Shown here piece after piece: positions 58,301 to 64,000 of a DNA stretch of 64,000 nucleotides (positions are counted from its first letter, which is position 1; the number at the start of each line of letters is the position of its first letter). The notes below the pieces were generated by a model that was not told the DNA's origin, made no database searches, and was given only the letters and a program-made list of their open reading frames with translations. This DNA comes from Flaviramulus multivorans. Lineage in GTDB: Bacteria; Bacteroidota; Bacteroidia; Flavobacteriales; Flavobacteriaceae. Position numbers and translations under genes: made by a program. The stretch is taken from positions 62,001 through 126,000 of the forward strand of contig NZ_JAKKDV010000007.1 in assembly GCF_021728415.1 (NCBI RefSeq), in the 5' to 3' direction.

Positions 58301-59308
58301 AATTTATTTACCAGATATTATAGAGCGAATTCTAATATAGAAGGCACTGGCATTGGGTTAGCTTTAGTAAAAGAATTGGTCTCTTTATCAAAAGGAAATA
58401 TTGTAGCCAATACAATTAATACAAACGAAATTCAATTTACTGTTACCTTACCTGTTTATAAAGAAGCCTTTAAGGCTGAGGATATAAATGAAACATTGGA
58501 AATGAAGGAGTCTGTTACAGAAGACCAACATTTTGAAAACAATATCCCCGATGAAAAACCAATGATTTTAATTGTTGAAGATGACAACGATGTTAGAACT
58601 TATATAACATCCTTACTTAACTCCACTTACAAAGTTATAACAGCTAAAAACGGAAAAACAGGTATTAATAAAGCCCTTAAAAATATCCCAGACCTCATTG
58701 TAAGTGATGTTATGATGCCATTAAAAAATGGTATTGAGCTCTGTAATATTTTAAAACAAAATGAGCTAACTAGTCATATACCAATTATACTATTAACGGC
58801 TAAAAGTGATGACGAAAGTGAGCTAGAAGGCCTTAGAGCTAAAGCCGATGATTACATAACGAAACCATTTAAATCTAGAATTTTAGAGACACGAATTGCT
58901 AATTTAATAACATTAAGAAAAGCACTTCAAAGCCGTTATAGTCAAGAAATTATTCACAAACCTAAAGATATTGCCATAACATCCTTAGATGAAGTTTTTT
59001 TAAATAAGATAGAAAACATACTTATTAAAAACCTAGTAAATGAAACGTTTGATGCCAAATCTTTTAGTAAAAATATGTTGATGAGCAGAATGCAATTACA
59101 TAGAAAACTAAAAGCGTTAACGGGTTTATCTACAACTGAATTTTTACGTTCACAACGTTTAAAATTGGCAGTTTCTTTGCTTAAAAAATCTGACCACACC
59201 ATTTCAGAAATTGCTTATCAGGTAGGTTTTAGCTCTCCTTCCTATTTTATTAAATGCTTTAAAGAAAACTATGCTTGCACACCAAATGCATATAGAAACA
59301 ATACTTAA
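55391..59308 (+). CDS. Hybrid two-component regulator (propeller sensor, kinase, receiver, AraC-type HTH)
   Basis: A 1,305-residue one-protein signalling system. Order: signal/anchor (about 1-29); two-component propeller repeats (about 30-650, e.g. 'GLSQNSIISMAQDSIGYMWF', 'GTYGKGFYKID'); Y_Y_Y domain (about 685-745); membrane helix (about 757-778); kinase with H-box 'SNVSHEFKTPLSLIL' near 812; receiver (about 1056-1175) with 'LIVEDDNDV' and 'DLIVSDVMMPLKNG'; AraC-type DNA-binding domain (about 1215-1305, 'EIAYQVGFSSPSYFIKCF'). The N-box and G2 ('GTGIGLAL') are present, but the G1 DxGxG box is replaced by 'NNYHALDS'. Such regulators usually sense glycan fragments. No SusC/D or glycoside hydrolase genes are near; the likely targets are the secreted-protein genes downstream. 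The start is TTG at 55391. Confidence 0.92.
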   Translation: MKIIDYISAYSKTFIGFFILISSQLVWCQSQIAFSHLSIEDGLSQNSIISMAQDSIGYMWFATQDGLNRYDGNSFKIYNKQFEDITRPNFSRLGKIYIDKQNKFWAITNSGNLEFYNPKDDAFYKLKTFNSVSTIIQDNKLNTYIGTYGKGFYKIDAKTKDTIQLFKNQDINKSIYDFFHHNNHIYIAASGGLFVLKENDYHLISNSDPNLTYSSIERTSDGTLWFGTFGSGLYFKKQTDKNIKPFKEFGNIKLPENLNIEDLLIDSNDNLWIATYGKGAFILDFEKNKTINFLENKSDPFAIHYNDILSLYEDNTGIVWLGSDGAGVSYYDRHLIKFNVLTNKQMPKSVNIDVVRSVTTNEVGEIWIGTSGKGLTYVDIEKNIYKTFKSDNSCLNSNRIISLSYSDKSLWIGHQGFGLNIMEPDEKCITFPEISNHVIWKIVPISPEKSWLCTENKGLILFDKYQGIVEEYNSSNSALVTNNIMTIAFDSLNNIYIGTQDNGVFLLEGKTKEISKINLLSHGIKSLIIKDEVLWVGTNGHGLERYDLKAKNVKNYTKEQGLPNNVIYGILPDDDGNLWLSSNIGLTKFKIINEKETPIIENYNNYDGLQALEFNTGAYYKSDDGTLYFGGLEGINWFHPSQFTYNTVEPKTIITGLELFNKPIEKIENHQFNHNENTITFTFSSLHFSQPERNQFKYRLINNDPDWINSGKSNRAHYTNLTPNTYEFQVISSNYDGVWNEIPATYSFIIKQPWYLTNTAITLYVLLFIILVYSVYLYFKWRWQIKLQLQLEHNETERLKHLDEIKTKLYSNVSHEFKTPLSLILNPIESQLSKKDISKKDKTELSLVHRNAKRLLDLVNQLMDLSKLEAGSLKLQVNQDDLSPFIKQLVSSFKYGIKKKNISLKSSIPDIKNVWFDKDAIEKILTNLLSNAVKFTPKNGHINLNITTQKNHIIITIINNYHALDSKNINNLFTRYYRANSNIEGTGIGLALVKELVSLSKGNIVANTINTNEIQFTVTLPVYKEAFKAEDINETLEMKESVTEDQHFENNIPDEKPMILIVEDDNDVRTYITSLLNSTYKVITAKNGKTGINKALKNIPDLIVSDVMMPLKNGIELCNILKQNELTSHIPIILLTAKSDDESELEGLRAKADDYITKPFKSRILETRIANLITLRKALQSRYSQEIIHKPKDIAITSLDEVFLNKIENILIKNLVNETFDAKSFSKNMLMSRMQLHRKLKALTGLSTTEFLRSQRLKLAVSLLKKSDHTISEIAYQVGFSSPSYFIKCFKENYACTPNAYRNNT

Positions 59309-59327
59309 AGTGTTATTATAATACCAA

Positions 59328-59356
59328 TGTTACATAATTGTAACACTTTGTTACAT
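59328..59356. promoter_or_regulatory. TGTTAC inverted and direct repeats after the hybrid regulator gene
   Basis: TGTTAC-ATAATT-GTAACA (59328-59345) is a perfect inverted repeat, followed by a direct copy TGTTACAT at 59349-59356; a third TGTTACAT overlaps the start codon of the 47-residue gene (59450-59457). This pattern suggests a dimeric regulator binding site for the downstream cluster. It lacks the T tract of a terminator. Confidence 0.4.
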
Positions 59357-59448
59357 ATGTATTATGGTAAACAATGTCTTCAACCTAATTTTACCAAAAG
59401 CAATATTTATAGCAAGTCTCCTATCTAGCTAAAAACTAATAAATAGCC

Positions 59449-59592
59449 ATGTTACATAAAAAAGATGAGCATGATAAAAATGAAGAGTCCGAACCTATTT
59501 ATTTAAGTATAGACCACTTAAAGGATGGGACGTATCAATTCAATTTCATGTTAAAAGATAAAGTTATAAAGTCTATTAAACTTAAGAAATAA
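59449..59592 (+). CDS. Small protein, 47 residues, function unknown
   Basis: A 48-codon open frame with protein-like composition: a charged N-terminus ('MLHKKDEHDKNEESEP') and a C-terminal part with strand-like 'IYLSIDHLKDGTYQFNF' and 'VIKSIKLKK'. It fills most of the gap between the hybrid regulator and the secreted-protein cluster and is followed 24 bp later by a terminator. No signal peptide or membrane helix is seen. I do not recognise a family. It could be a small cytoplasmic partner of the regulator or unrelated. Confidence 0.55.
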   Translation: MLHKKDEHDKNEESEPIYLSIDHLKDGTYQFNFMLKDKVIKSIKLKK

Positions 59593-59616
59593 AGATGCTA
59601 TTAATCAAGTGTGAAG

Positions 59617-59657
59617 AAGGGAACGATGAAGATACAAATTGGATTTGTTCCCTTTTT
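59617..59657 (+). terminator. Intrinsic terminator after the 47-residue protein gene
   Basis: The stem AAGGGAAC / GTTCCCTT, with a 22-nt loop, is followed by five T. Some read-through into the next gene, 23 bp on, is possible. Confidence 0.6.
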
Positions 59658-59679
59658 AAAGTTAAATAAGCAACAAAAT

Positions 59680-60576
59680 ATGAAACCAAAATTAATTTTT
59701 ACTGTTCTTCTACTATTTACAGGGTTTCAAACCCAAGCACAACTTTTAGAAAAATTAAAAGAACGCGCTAAAGAAAAAGGTTTAGAAACCAGAGAAATTT
59801 CCATTGACACCTCAAACAATGCTAAACATAGAACTACATCATACGAAAAGGAAGAACTAACCATCAATTCTGCTAAAGACTTTTTTACATCAGATGTTAT
59901 CATGCAACTATACCATGATAGTGATGCTGTAGTGCATACACAATATTTTGATTCTGAAACCATCGCCATGCGTACAGAATTTCCGGGCGATTCAGAAAAA
60001 CCACTCTTCCAAGACCGTAAAGGTTTTATCTATGGTTATGATGATATTGAAGGTCAATATGAAAAAAGAACGCTAGCCTCATCTGGCATGATGGGGTTTA
60101 TGATGGCTGGTATGATACCACAAGCCTACAAACTTCCTCCTGAACCCTATTTGGAAGCATTTCAAGCACTTGAAAACATGGAAATCGCCACCAGTTTTAT
60201 GTTAATTGAGTTGGCATTTATATACAAACCCCACCATTTTGAAGATGATGATTATTACAGCCCTTCAAAAATTACATATAAAGGTTCTAATAATTGCACA
60301 AAATTTAGTTATAACGACGCCGAATACCCTGGAAGTTATATCCTTTTTGACGACAAAAGTCGCTTAATGGAATTGTATATAAACACCATCAATCCACAAG
60401 TAAAAGAAGAAGACCATCCTACAGGAAAATTTATTTACACCTATAAAAATGTTGATGTAAACCTTCCAGATGCCGTTGAAAAATCTTTGATGCCTGGGCC
60501 TTTAGGTAAATTAATTCCGCTTGAAAAAGGTCTTGAACCTTGGAAACACAATAAAAAAGACAAACAAAAAAAATAA
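59680..60576 (+). CDS. Exported DUF4412-like protein, 298 residues
   Basis: The protein has a signal peptide (about 1-20, 'GFQTQAQLL') and a lysine/glutamate-rich start ('LEKLKERAKEKGLETREI'). A beta-rich body follows with a methionine patch ('SGMMGFMMAGMIPQ') and 'KFIYTYKNVDVNLPDAVEKS'. Overall layout resembles the DUF4412-like protein encoded 12 bp downstream, though identity looks low. I place the start at the ATG 59680, which begins the signal peptide; a longer frame reaching back to 59611 runs through a terminator hairpin. Its function is unknown. Confidence 0.7.
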   Translation: MKPKLIFTVLLLFTGFQTQAQLLEKLKERAKEKGLETREISIDTSNNAKHRTTSYEKEELTINSAKDFFTSDVIMQLYHDSDAVVHTQYFDSETIAMRTEFPGDSEKPLFQDRKGFIYGYDDIEGQYEKRTLASSGMMGFMMAGMIPQAYKLPPEPYLEAFQALENMEIATSFMLIELAFIYKPHHFEDDDYYSPSKITYKGSNNCTKFSYNDAEYPGSYILFDDKSRLMELYINTINPQVKEEDHPTGKFIYTYKNVDVNLPDAVEKSLMPGPLGKLIPLEKGLEPWKHNKKDKQKK

Positions 60577-60588
60577 AACTTTATAATT

Positions 60589-61329
60589 ATGAATACAAAG
60601 AATATAACGCTTATTGTGCTAAGCTTATGCTTTAGCATGTCCGTAATGGCACAAGATCCTACCAAAAAAATCATGCAAGGTTTAATGGGTAAAAACAAAC
60701 TAGACACAAAAAAATTACCTGACGTTTATGAATTTGATTGGGAATTTAAAACCGAAATTAAAACTGGTAAAGACGAAACCATGCAAATGAATTATCTCAT
60801 CAATTCAGATAGTAAAGACTACTTTGGTTTGCAAATGTCTTCAGAGGAACTAAAAGGTAAAGGCACCATGCAAATGGTTATGGATTCCAAGGAAAAAGTA
60901 ACGGTTATGTACATGGATATGAATGGCCAAAAGATGGCGCAAATGAATAAAATGCCCGAACAAAAGGCAAATAAAAATAATCCTAAATACAGTTATAAAG
61001 AAATAGGTACGAAAACCATTTTAGGCTTTACTTGTTACGGCATGCAAATTGAAAATGGCGATTATATTAACGATATCTATTTTACTCTCGATGCACCAGT
61101 TAATTTTAGTGCTTTTTTTGCATTCGCCAATAATAAAAATGCTCCAAAAGGATTCGATCCTGCCTTATTACAAGTATTAGAAGAAGATGCTCTCCTTATG
61201 GAAATGACGGGTACACACAAAAAGAAAAGCAAAAATAATTTTACAATGACGGCTATTAGTCTTGAAGAAAAAAACACCGAAATAAAAAAGGAAGATTATC
61301 AATTTATGAGTTTCGGAATGGGTTTTTAA
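60589..61329 (+). CDS. DUF4412 family exported protein, methionine-rich
   Basis: A 246-residue exported protein (signal peptide about 1-21, 'MSVMAQDP') fitting DUF4412, a Bacteroidota family predicted to be periplasmic. The centre is strikingly rich in methionine ('KGTMQMVMDSKEKVTVMYMD' and 'MNGQKMAQMNKMPEQK', about 85-125), in amphipathic strands. 'GTKTILGFTCYGMQIENG' is the family-typical segment. Clustered methionines can bind copper(I), but that role is conjecture here. It is co-transcribed with its neighbours. Confidence 0.78.
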   Translation: MNTKNITLIVLSLCFSMSVMAQDPTKKIMQGLMGKNKLDTKKLPDVYEFDWEFKTEIKTGKDETMQMNYLINSDSKDYFGLQMSSEELKGKGTMQMVMDSKEKVTVMYMDMNGQKMAQMNKMPEQKANKNNPKYSYKEIGTKTILGFTCYGMQIENGDYINDIYFTLDAPVNFSAFFAFANNKNAPKGFDPALLQVLEEDALLMEMTGTHKKKSKNNFTMTAISLEEKNTEIKKEDYQFMSFGMGF

Positions 61330-61378
61330 TCTAACTGTAATTAAAAAGTATCGGCTATTAATCTAAATACCAACCATT

Positions 61379-62668
61379 ATGAAAAATATACAATACATCT
61401 TATTAATGCTTTTAATTTCTGGCTTCGCGTATGCCCAAAATAAAAGCATTAACTACAAGGCATTAATAAAGGATGACAGCAATAATGTTTTATCCAATCA
61501 AAATATAATTATTGAATTTTCAATTCTAGAAGGACCAGAAATAGCTTTTTCAGATGTAATCTACGCTGAAAGTCATACTGTAAGTACAGACGATAATGGA
61601 ATTGTTATAGTAAATATTGGTGAAGGAATCCCTTTATCTGGGTTTGAAGATGTTTATAACCAATTAGATTGGAGAAGTATGAGCTTTTTTGGTTCACGCT
61701 TTTTAAAAGTACAAATAGATTCTGGCTCTGGACTCACAGATATGGGTACTACCGAGTTTAAGTCGGTACCTTTTGCATTATTTGCAGAACAATCGAACAA
61801 TACAGGACTTGAATTAATAAACGAGGGTAGCGGAAATGGATGGCGACTAATAGGAAGACCGGAAGATTTCTATGGTCCAATTGCTGTAGGTGCAGTAGAT
61901 TTAAGCTATAGTTGGGGGCCTTCGCCTACTAACGGTGCTACGGGAAATTATGCAACTGCTGTGGGATTAAATACAACTGCATCGGGTCAAAGCTCCTTTG
62001 CATCAGGGGTTGGCACTATAGCATCACAAGCACAAGCTACTGCTATGGGTGCAGGAACCGTTGCTTCTGGGCATTCTTCCACCGCAATGGGAATAGGCAC
62101 CAGAGCAGAGGCTCCCAACTCAACGGCTATAGGTCTTTATAATATTGGTGGAGGTGACCCATTGTTGGCATCCTCTACAGATCCCTTGTTCGAAATTGGA
62201 AATGGAAATTATGTAGATGGAACTAATGATAACCGCTCTAACGCTTTAACAGTATTAAGAAATGGAAACGCAACATTATCAGGTACACTTACTCAAAATT
62301 CGGATAAACGATTAAAAACCAATATTGCGGCAATACCGTACGGATTAAAAACTATTTTAAAATTAAAACCAGTTTCTTACAATTGGAAAAAATATCCAGA
62401 ACAAGTCAAAAAATCCTTCGGGCTTATAGCGCAAGATGTCCAACCCATCATAAATGAAATTGTAAGTATTGGTATAGATAAAGACCAGACATTAAGTGTT
62501 AGCTATAATGAGCTAATACCCATACTAATAAAAGCCATACAAGAACAACAAGACATTATAAACAAGCAAGATGCAAAAATCAATGGCTTAACTGCAGAAC
62601 TAGAGCAATTAAAAACACTTGACCAACGTGTTAAACAATTAGAAGCATTAACTAACGGTCAGCAATAA
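61379..62668 (+). CDS. Secreted trimeric-fibre-like protein with S74 chaperone domain
   Basis: A 429-residue exported protein (signal peptide about 1-19, 'GFAYAQNKS'). The N-terminal part is beta-rich. Residues about 183-250 are YadA-like head repeats ('TAVGLNTTASGQSSFASGVG', 'ATAMGAGTVASGHSSTAMG'). An intramolecular chaperone (peptidase S74) domain follows, beginning 'SDKRLKTNIAAIPYGLKTIL' (about 307-325) with 'FGLIAQDVQPI', and the end is a coiled coil (about 385-425). Such domains trimerise phage tail fibres and then cut themselves off; in flavobacteria, similar proteins are common and probably form surface fibres. It precedes a T9SS protein gene by 9 bp. Confidence 0.88.
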   Translation: MKNIQYILLMLLISGFAYAQNKSINYKALIKDDSNNVLSNQNIIIEFSILEGPEIAFSDVIYAESHTVSTDDNGIVIVNIGEGIPLSGFEDVYNQLDWRSMSFFGSRFLKVQIDSGSGLTDMGTTEFKSVPFALFAEQSNNTGLELINEGSGNGWRLIGRPEDFYGPIAVGAVDLSYSWGPSPTNGATGNYATAVGLNTTASGQSSFASGVGTIASQAQATAMGAGTVASGHSSTAMGIGTRAEAPNSTAIGLYNIGGGDPLLASSTDPLFEIGNGNYVDGTNDNRSNALTVLRNGNATLSGTLTQNSDKRLKTNIAAIPYGLKTILKLKPVSYNWKKYPEQVKKSFGLIAQDVQPIINEIVSIGIDKDQTLSVSYNELIPILIKAIQEQQDIINKQDAKINGLTAELEQLKTLDQRVKQLEALTNGQQ

Positions 62669-62677
62669 TCTAAACTT

Positions 62678-63139
62678 ATGAAAATTGAACTTACAGCTTT
62701 AATGATACTACTAACCTGTTCTTTACAGGCGCAAATTATTGAAAAATTCAGTATTGACAGTGGTGGGGACAACTTTAGTAATGGGAGTATTCAATTATTA
62801 TATACCATTGGAGAAGTTAATGTGCAAGAACTAAGTACCGGAAACACAATAGTTTCTGAAGGGTTTATTAACTCAAGCAATTCAGGTACTTTGGGTATAA
62901 ACAATCTTCATTGGAGTCAGAATAAAATTATTGTTTACCCTAATCCAACCTCAAGATTCATAAATATATCTTCAGAGGTTTCAATTACTAAAATTGAAGT
63001 TTTTAATTTACTAGGAGAAAATATATTTACTACATATACTACTAATTATATTGATTTAACCAATTTAAATTCAGGTATATATATGATTAATATTCATACG
63101 GAAAACGGACATGTAACAAAAAAAATAGTTTTAAAATAA
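62678..63139 (+). CDS. T9SS type A sorting-domain protein
   Basis: A 153-residue secreted protein: signal peptide (about 1-18), a short beta domain ('SGGDNFSNGSIQLLYTIGEV', 'STGNTIVSEGFINSS'), and a T9SS C-terminal sorting domain from about residue 85 ('IIVYPNPTSRFINIS', 'IEVFNLLGENIF', 'LNSGIYMINIHTENG', 'KKIVLK'). It should be exported across the outer membrane and attached to the surface. The pairing with an S74-domain gene is common in flavobacteria, which hints at a joint surface role. Confidence 0.9.
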   Translation: MKIELTALMILLTCSLQAQIIEKFSIDSGGDNFSNGSIQLLYTIGEVNVQELSTGNTIVSEGFINSSNSGTLGINNLHWSQNKIIVYPNPTSRFINISSEVSITKIEVFNLLGENIFTTYTTNYIDLTNLNSGIYMINIHTENGHVTKKIVLK

Positions 63140-63189
63140 CATACTGCCAACTCTAAAATAATCAATAAAACACCTAAAAATTTTAAATC

Positions 63190-64000
63190 ATGAATCTAGT
63201 TAAACAAACAAAAATTTTATCATTGTCAATATTGATATTATTCGTTTTTAGTTGTAAAACAGATAAAAAAGAACAAAATAAAATAAAAAAGGACATAGAA
63301 AAACAACAAAATTATATTGAAATCATAACTCGCAGTATGGAGTTTATTTGTCCAGACACCATTTCTTCAGGTTGGAACACTTTTAAATATTATAATTTAT
63401 CCAACGAAACACACTTTTTCTTAATGGATAAATACCCAGAAGGAAAAACTATAGAAAATACTTTAACAGACATAGCTCCTACATTTGAAAAAGGAATGGA
63501 TTTAATAAATGAAGGAAAGTCACAAGAAGGTTTTGCCGAATTTAACAACCTTCCAGAATGGTTTTTTAGTGTTCAATTTTGTGGTGGTTCTGGTCTCATA
63601 GGACCAAAAAAAACATCAACCACAACAATCAAATTAGATCCGGGATATTATATTATGGAATGCTATGTAAAAATGCCCAACGGTAAATTCCATACATCTA
63701 TGGGAATGGCTAAACCCATTATTGTAACAGATAAAGATAGCGGAAATATCCCTCCTACTGCAGATGTCAATATTAGTATTTCTAAAAATGAGGGAATTAC
63801 ATATACAGGGAATTTAAGTAAAGGAGAACACATTTTTTCCGTCAACTTTGTAGATCAAGGTCCGCATGAACATTTTGTTGGTCACGATGTAAATTTAGTA
63901 AAACTAGATGCTAATGCAGATATTGAAAAACTGGAAGCTTGGATGAATTGGTCAACACCTTTTGGTTTAAAAACGCCTGTACCAGCTGGTGTAACCTTTT
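63190..64000 (+). CDS. Cupredoxin-like lipoprotein (5' part, runs off the window)
   Basis: The open frame begins at the ATG 63190 and is still open at the window edge (270 codons seen). It has a lipoprotein signal (lipobox ending at C22, 'FVFSCKTDK'). A beta-sandwich domain (about 40-185) ends in 'LDPGYYIMECYVKMPNGKFH' and 'TSMGMAKPIIV'. The Cys, His and Met of this segment (C-x8-H-x3-M) match the pattern of cupredoxin-like proteins. A second similar domain starts at about 195. Copper binding is inferred from the motif. It probably belongs to the same transcript as the genes before it. Confidence 0.7.
   Translation, partial: MNLVKQTKILSLSILILFVFSCKTDKKEQNKIKKDIEKQQNYIEIITRSMEFICPDTISSGWNTFKYYNLSNETHFFLMDKYPEGKTIENTLTDIAPTFEKGMDLINEGKSQEGFAEFNNLPEWFFSVQFCGGSGLIGPKKTSTTTIKLDPGYYIMECYVKMPNGKFHTSMGMAKPIIVTDKDSGNIPPTADVNISISKNEGITYTGNLSKGEHIFSVNFVDQGPHEHFVGHDVNLVKLDANADIEKLEAWMNWSTPFGLKTPVPAGVTF

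Noticed and set aside
61920-62130. Tandem DNA repeat in the fibre gene
   Set aside because: The regularity is at protein level (YadA-like head repeats); the nucleotide sequence of the units has diverged and is not a tandem repeat.

Overview
The window is ordinary chromosomal backbone from a low-GC member of the Bacteroidota, almost certainly the family Flavobacteriaceae. The evidence is consistent. Two proteins end in type IX secretion (T9SS) C-terminal sorting domains. There is a TonB-dependent receptor with a DUF4249 lipoprotein partner, a hybrid two-component regulator with a beta-propeller sensor, a Bacteroidota-type RpoZ, a Bat-type vWA membrane protein, and several promoters of the Bacteroidota form (TTG near -33, TAnnTTTG near -7). 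I see no rRNA, tRNA, CRISPR array, insertion sequence or prophage. The window opens in an unseen upstream gene and closes inside a lipoprotein gene.

Layout. 0-10 kb: DUF2400 protein, S10 and M61 peptidases, a family 2 glycosyltransferase, then a four-gene unit (vWA protein, catalytically degenerate dihydroorotase, small membrane protein, alpha/beta hydrolase) and small exported proteins. 10.9-16.7 kb (minus): response regulator and histidine kinase (RprXY-like), coaE, YbbR-domain protein, glycosyltransferase and a probable LAS-type metallopeptidase. 16.7-24.1 kb (minus): fabI, recN, DUF4835, coaBC, rpoZ, bamD, dapA, DUF6913. 24.2-33.2 kb: split 5'-nucleotidase pair, DoxX protein, ligA-prmC-GNAT facing ribD-HAD-yigZ, thioesterase. 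33.4-41.5 kb: dnaA, LMW phosphatase, T9SS sugar dehydrogenase, rsmI-like gene, then a minus-strand cell-envelope set (lytic-transglycosylase-like protein, DUF2279, mltG, GNAT, dapF). 41.6-54.7 kb: htrA, long-form GAPDH, trmD with neighbours, rplS, a long gene-free stretch, monomeric icd, TonB receptor/DUF4249 pair and murQ. 55.4-64 kb: a 1,305-residue hybrid regulator followed by a run of secreted proteins.

How the genes relate. Several serve cell-wall and envelope upkeep: dapA and dapF (diaminopimelate), murQ and mltG (peptidoglycan turnover), bamD (outer-membrane assembly), fabI (fatty acids) and htrA (envelope protein quality). The most suggestive regulatory observation is a helically phased array of GTTAAA units upstream of htrA. 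A looser version lies upstream of the histidine kinase gene, which hints that this two-component pair acts on htrA much as Cpx acts on degP in enterobacteria.

I did not find a clearly novel multi-gene system. The best leads are: the phased GTTAAA arrays; a gene-free locus of about 860 bp before icd with its own strong terminator and a relatively GC-rich block; a dihydroorotase homologue that has lost its metal ligands; a membrane-anchored LAS-type peptidase candidate; the regulator-headed cluster of secreted proteins at the right end; and two genes of 58 and 47 codons.
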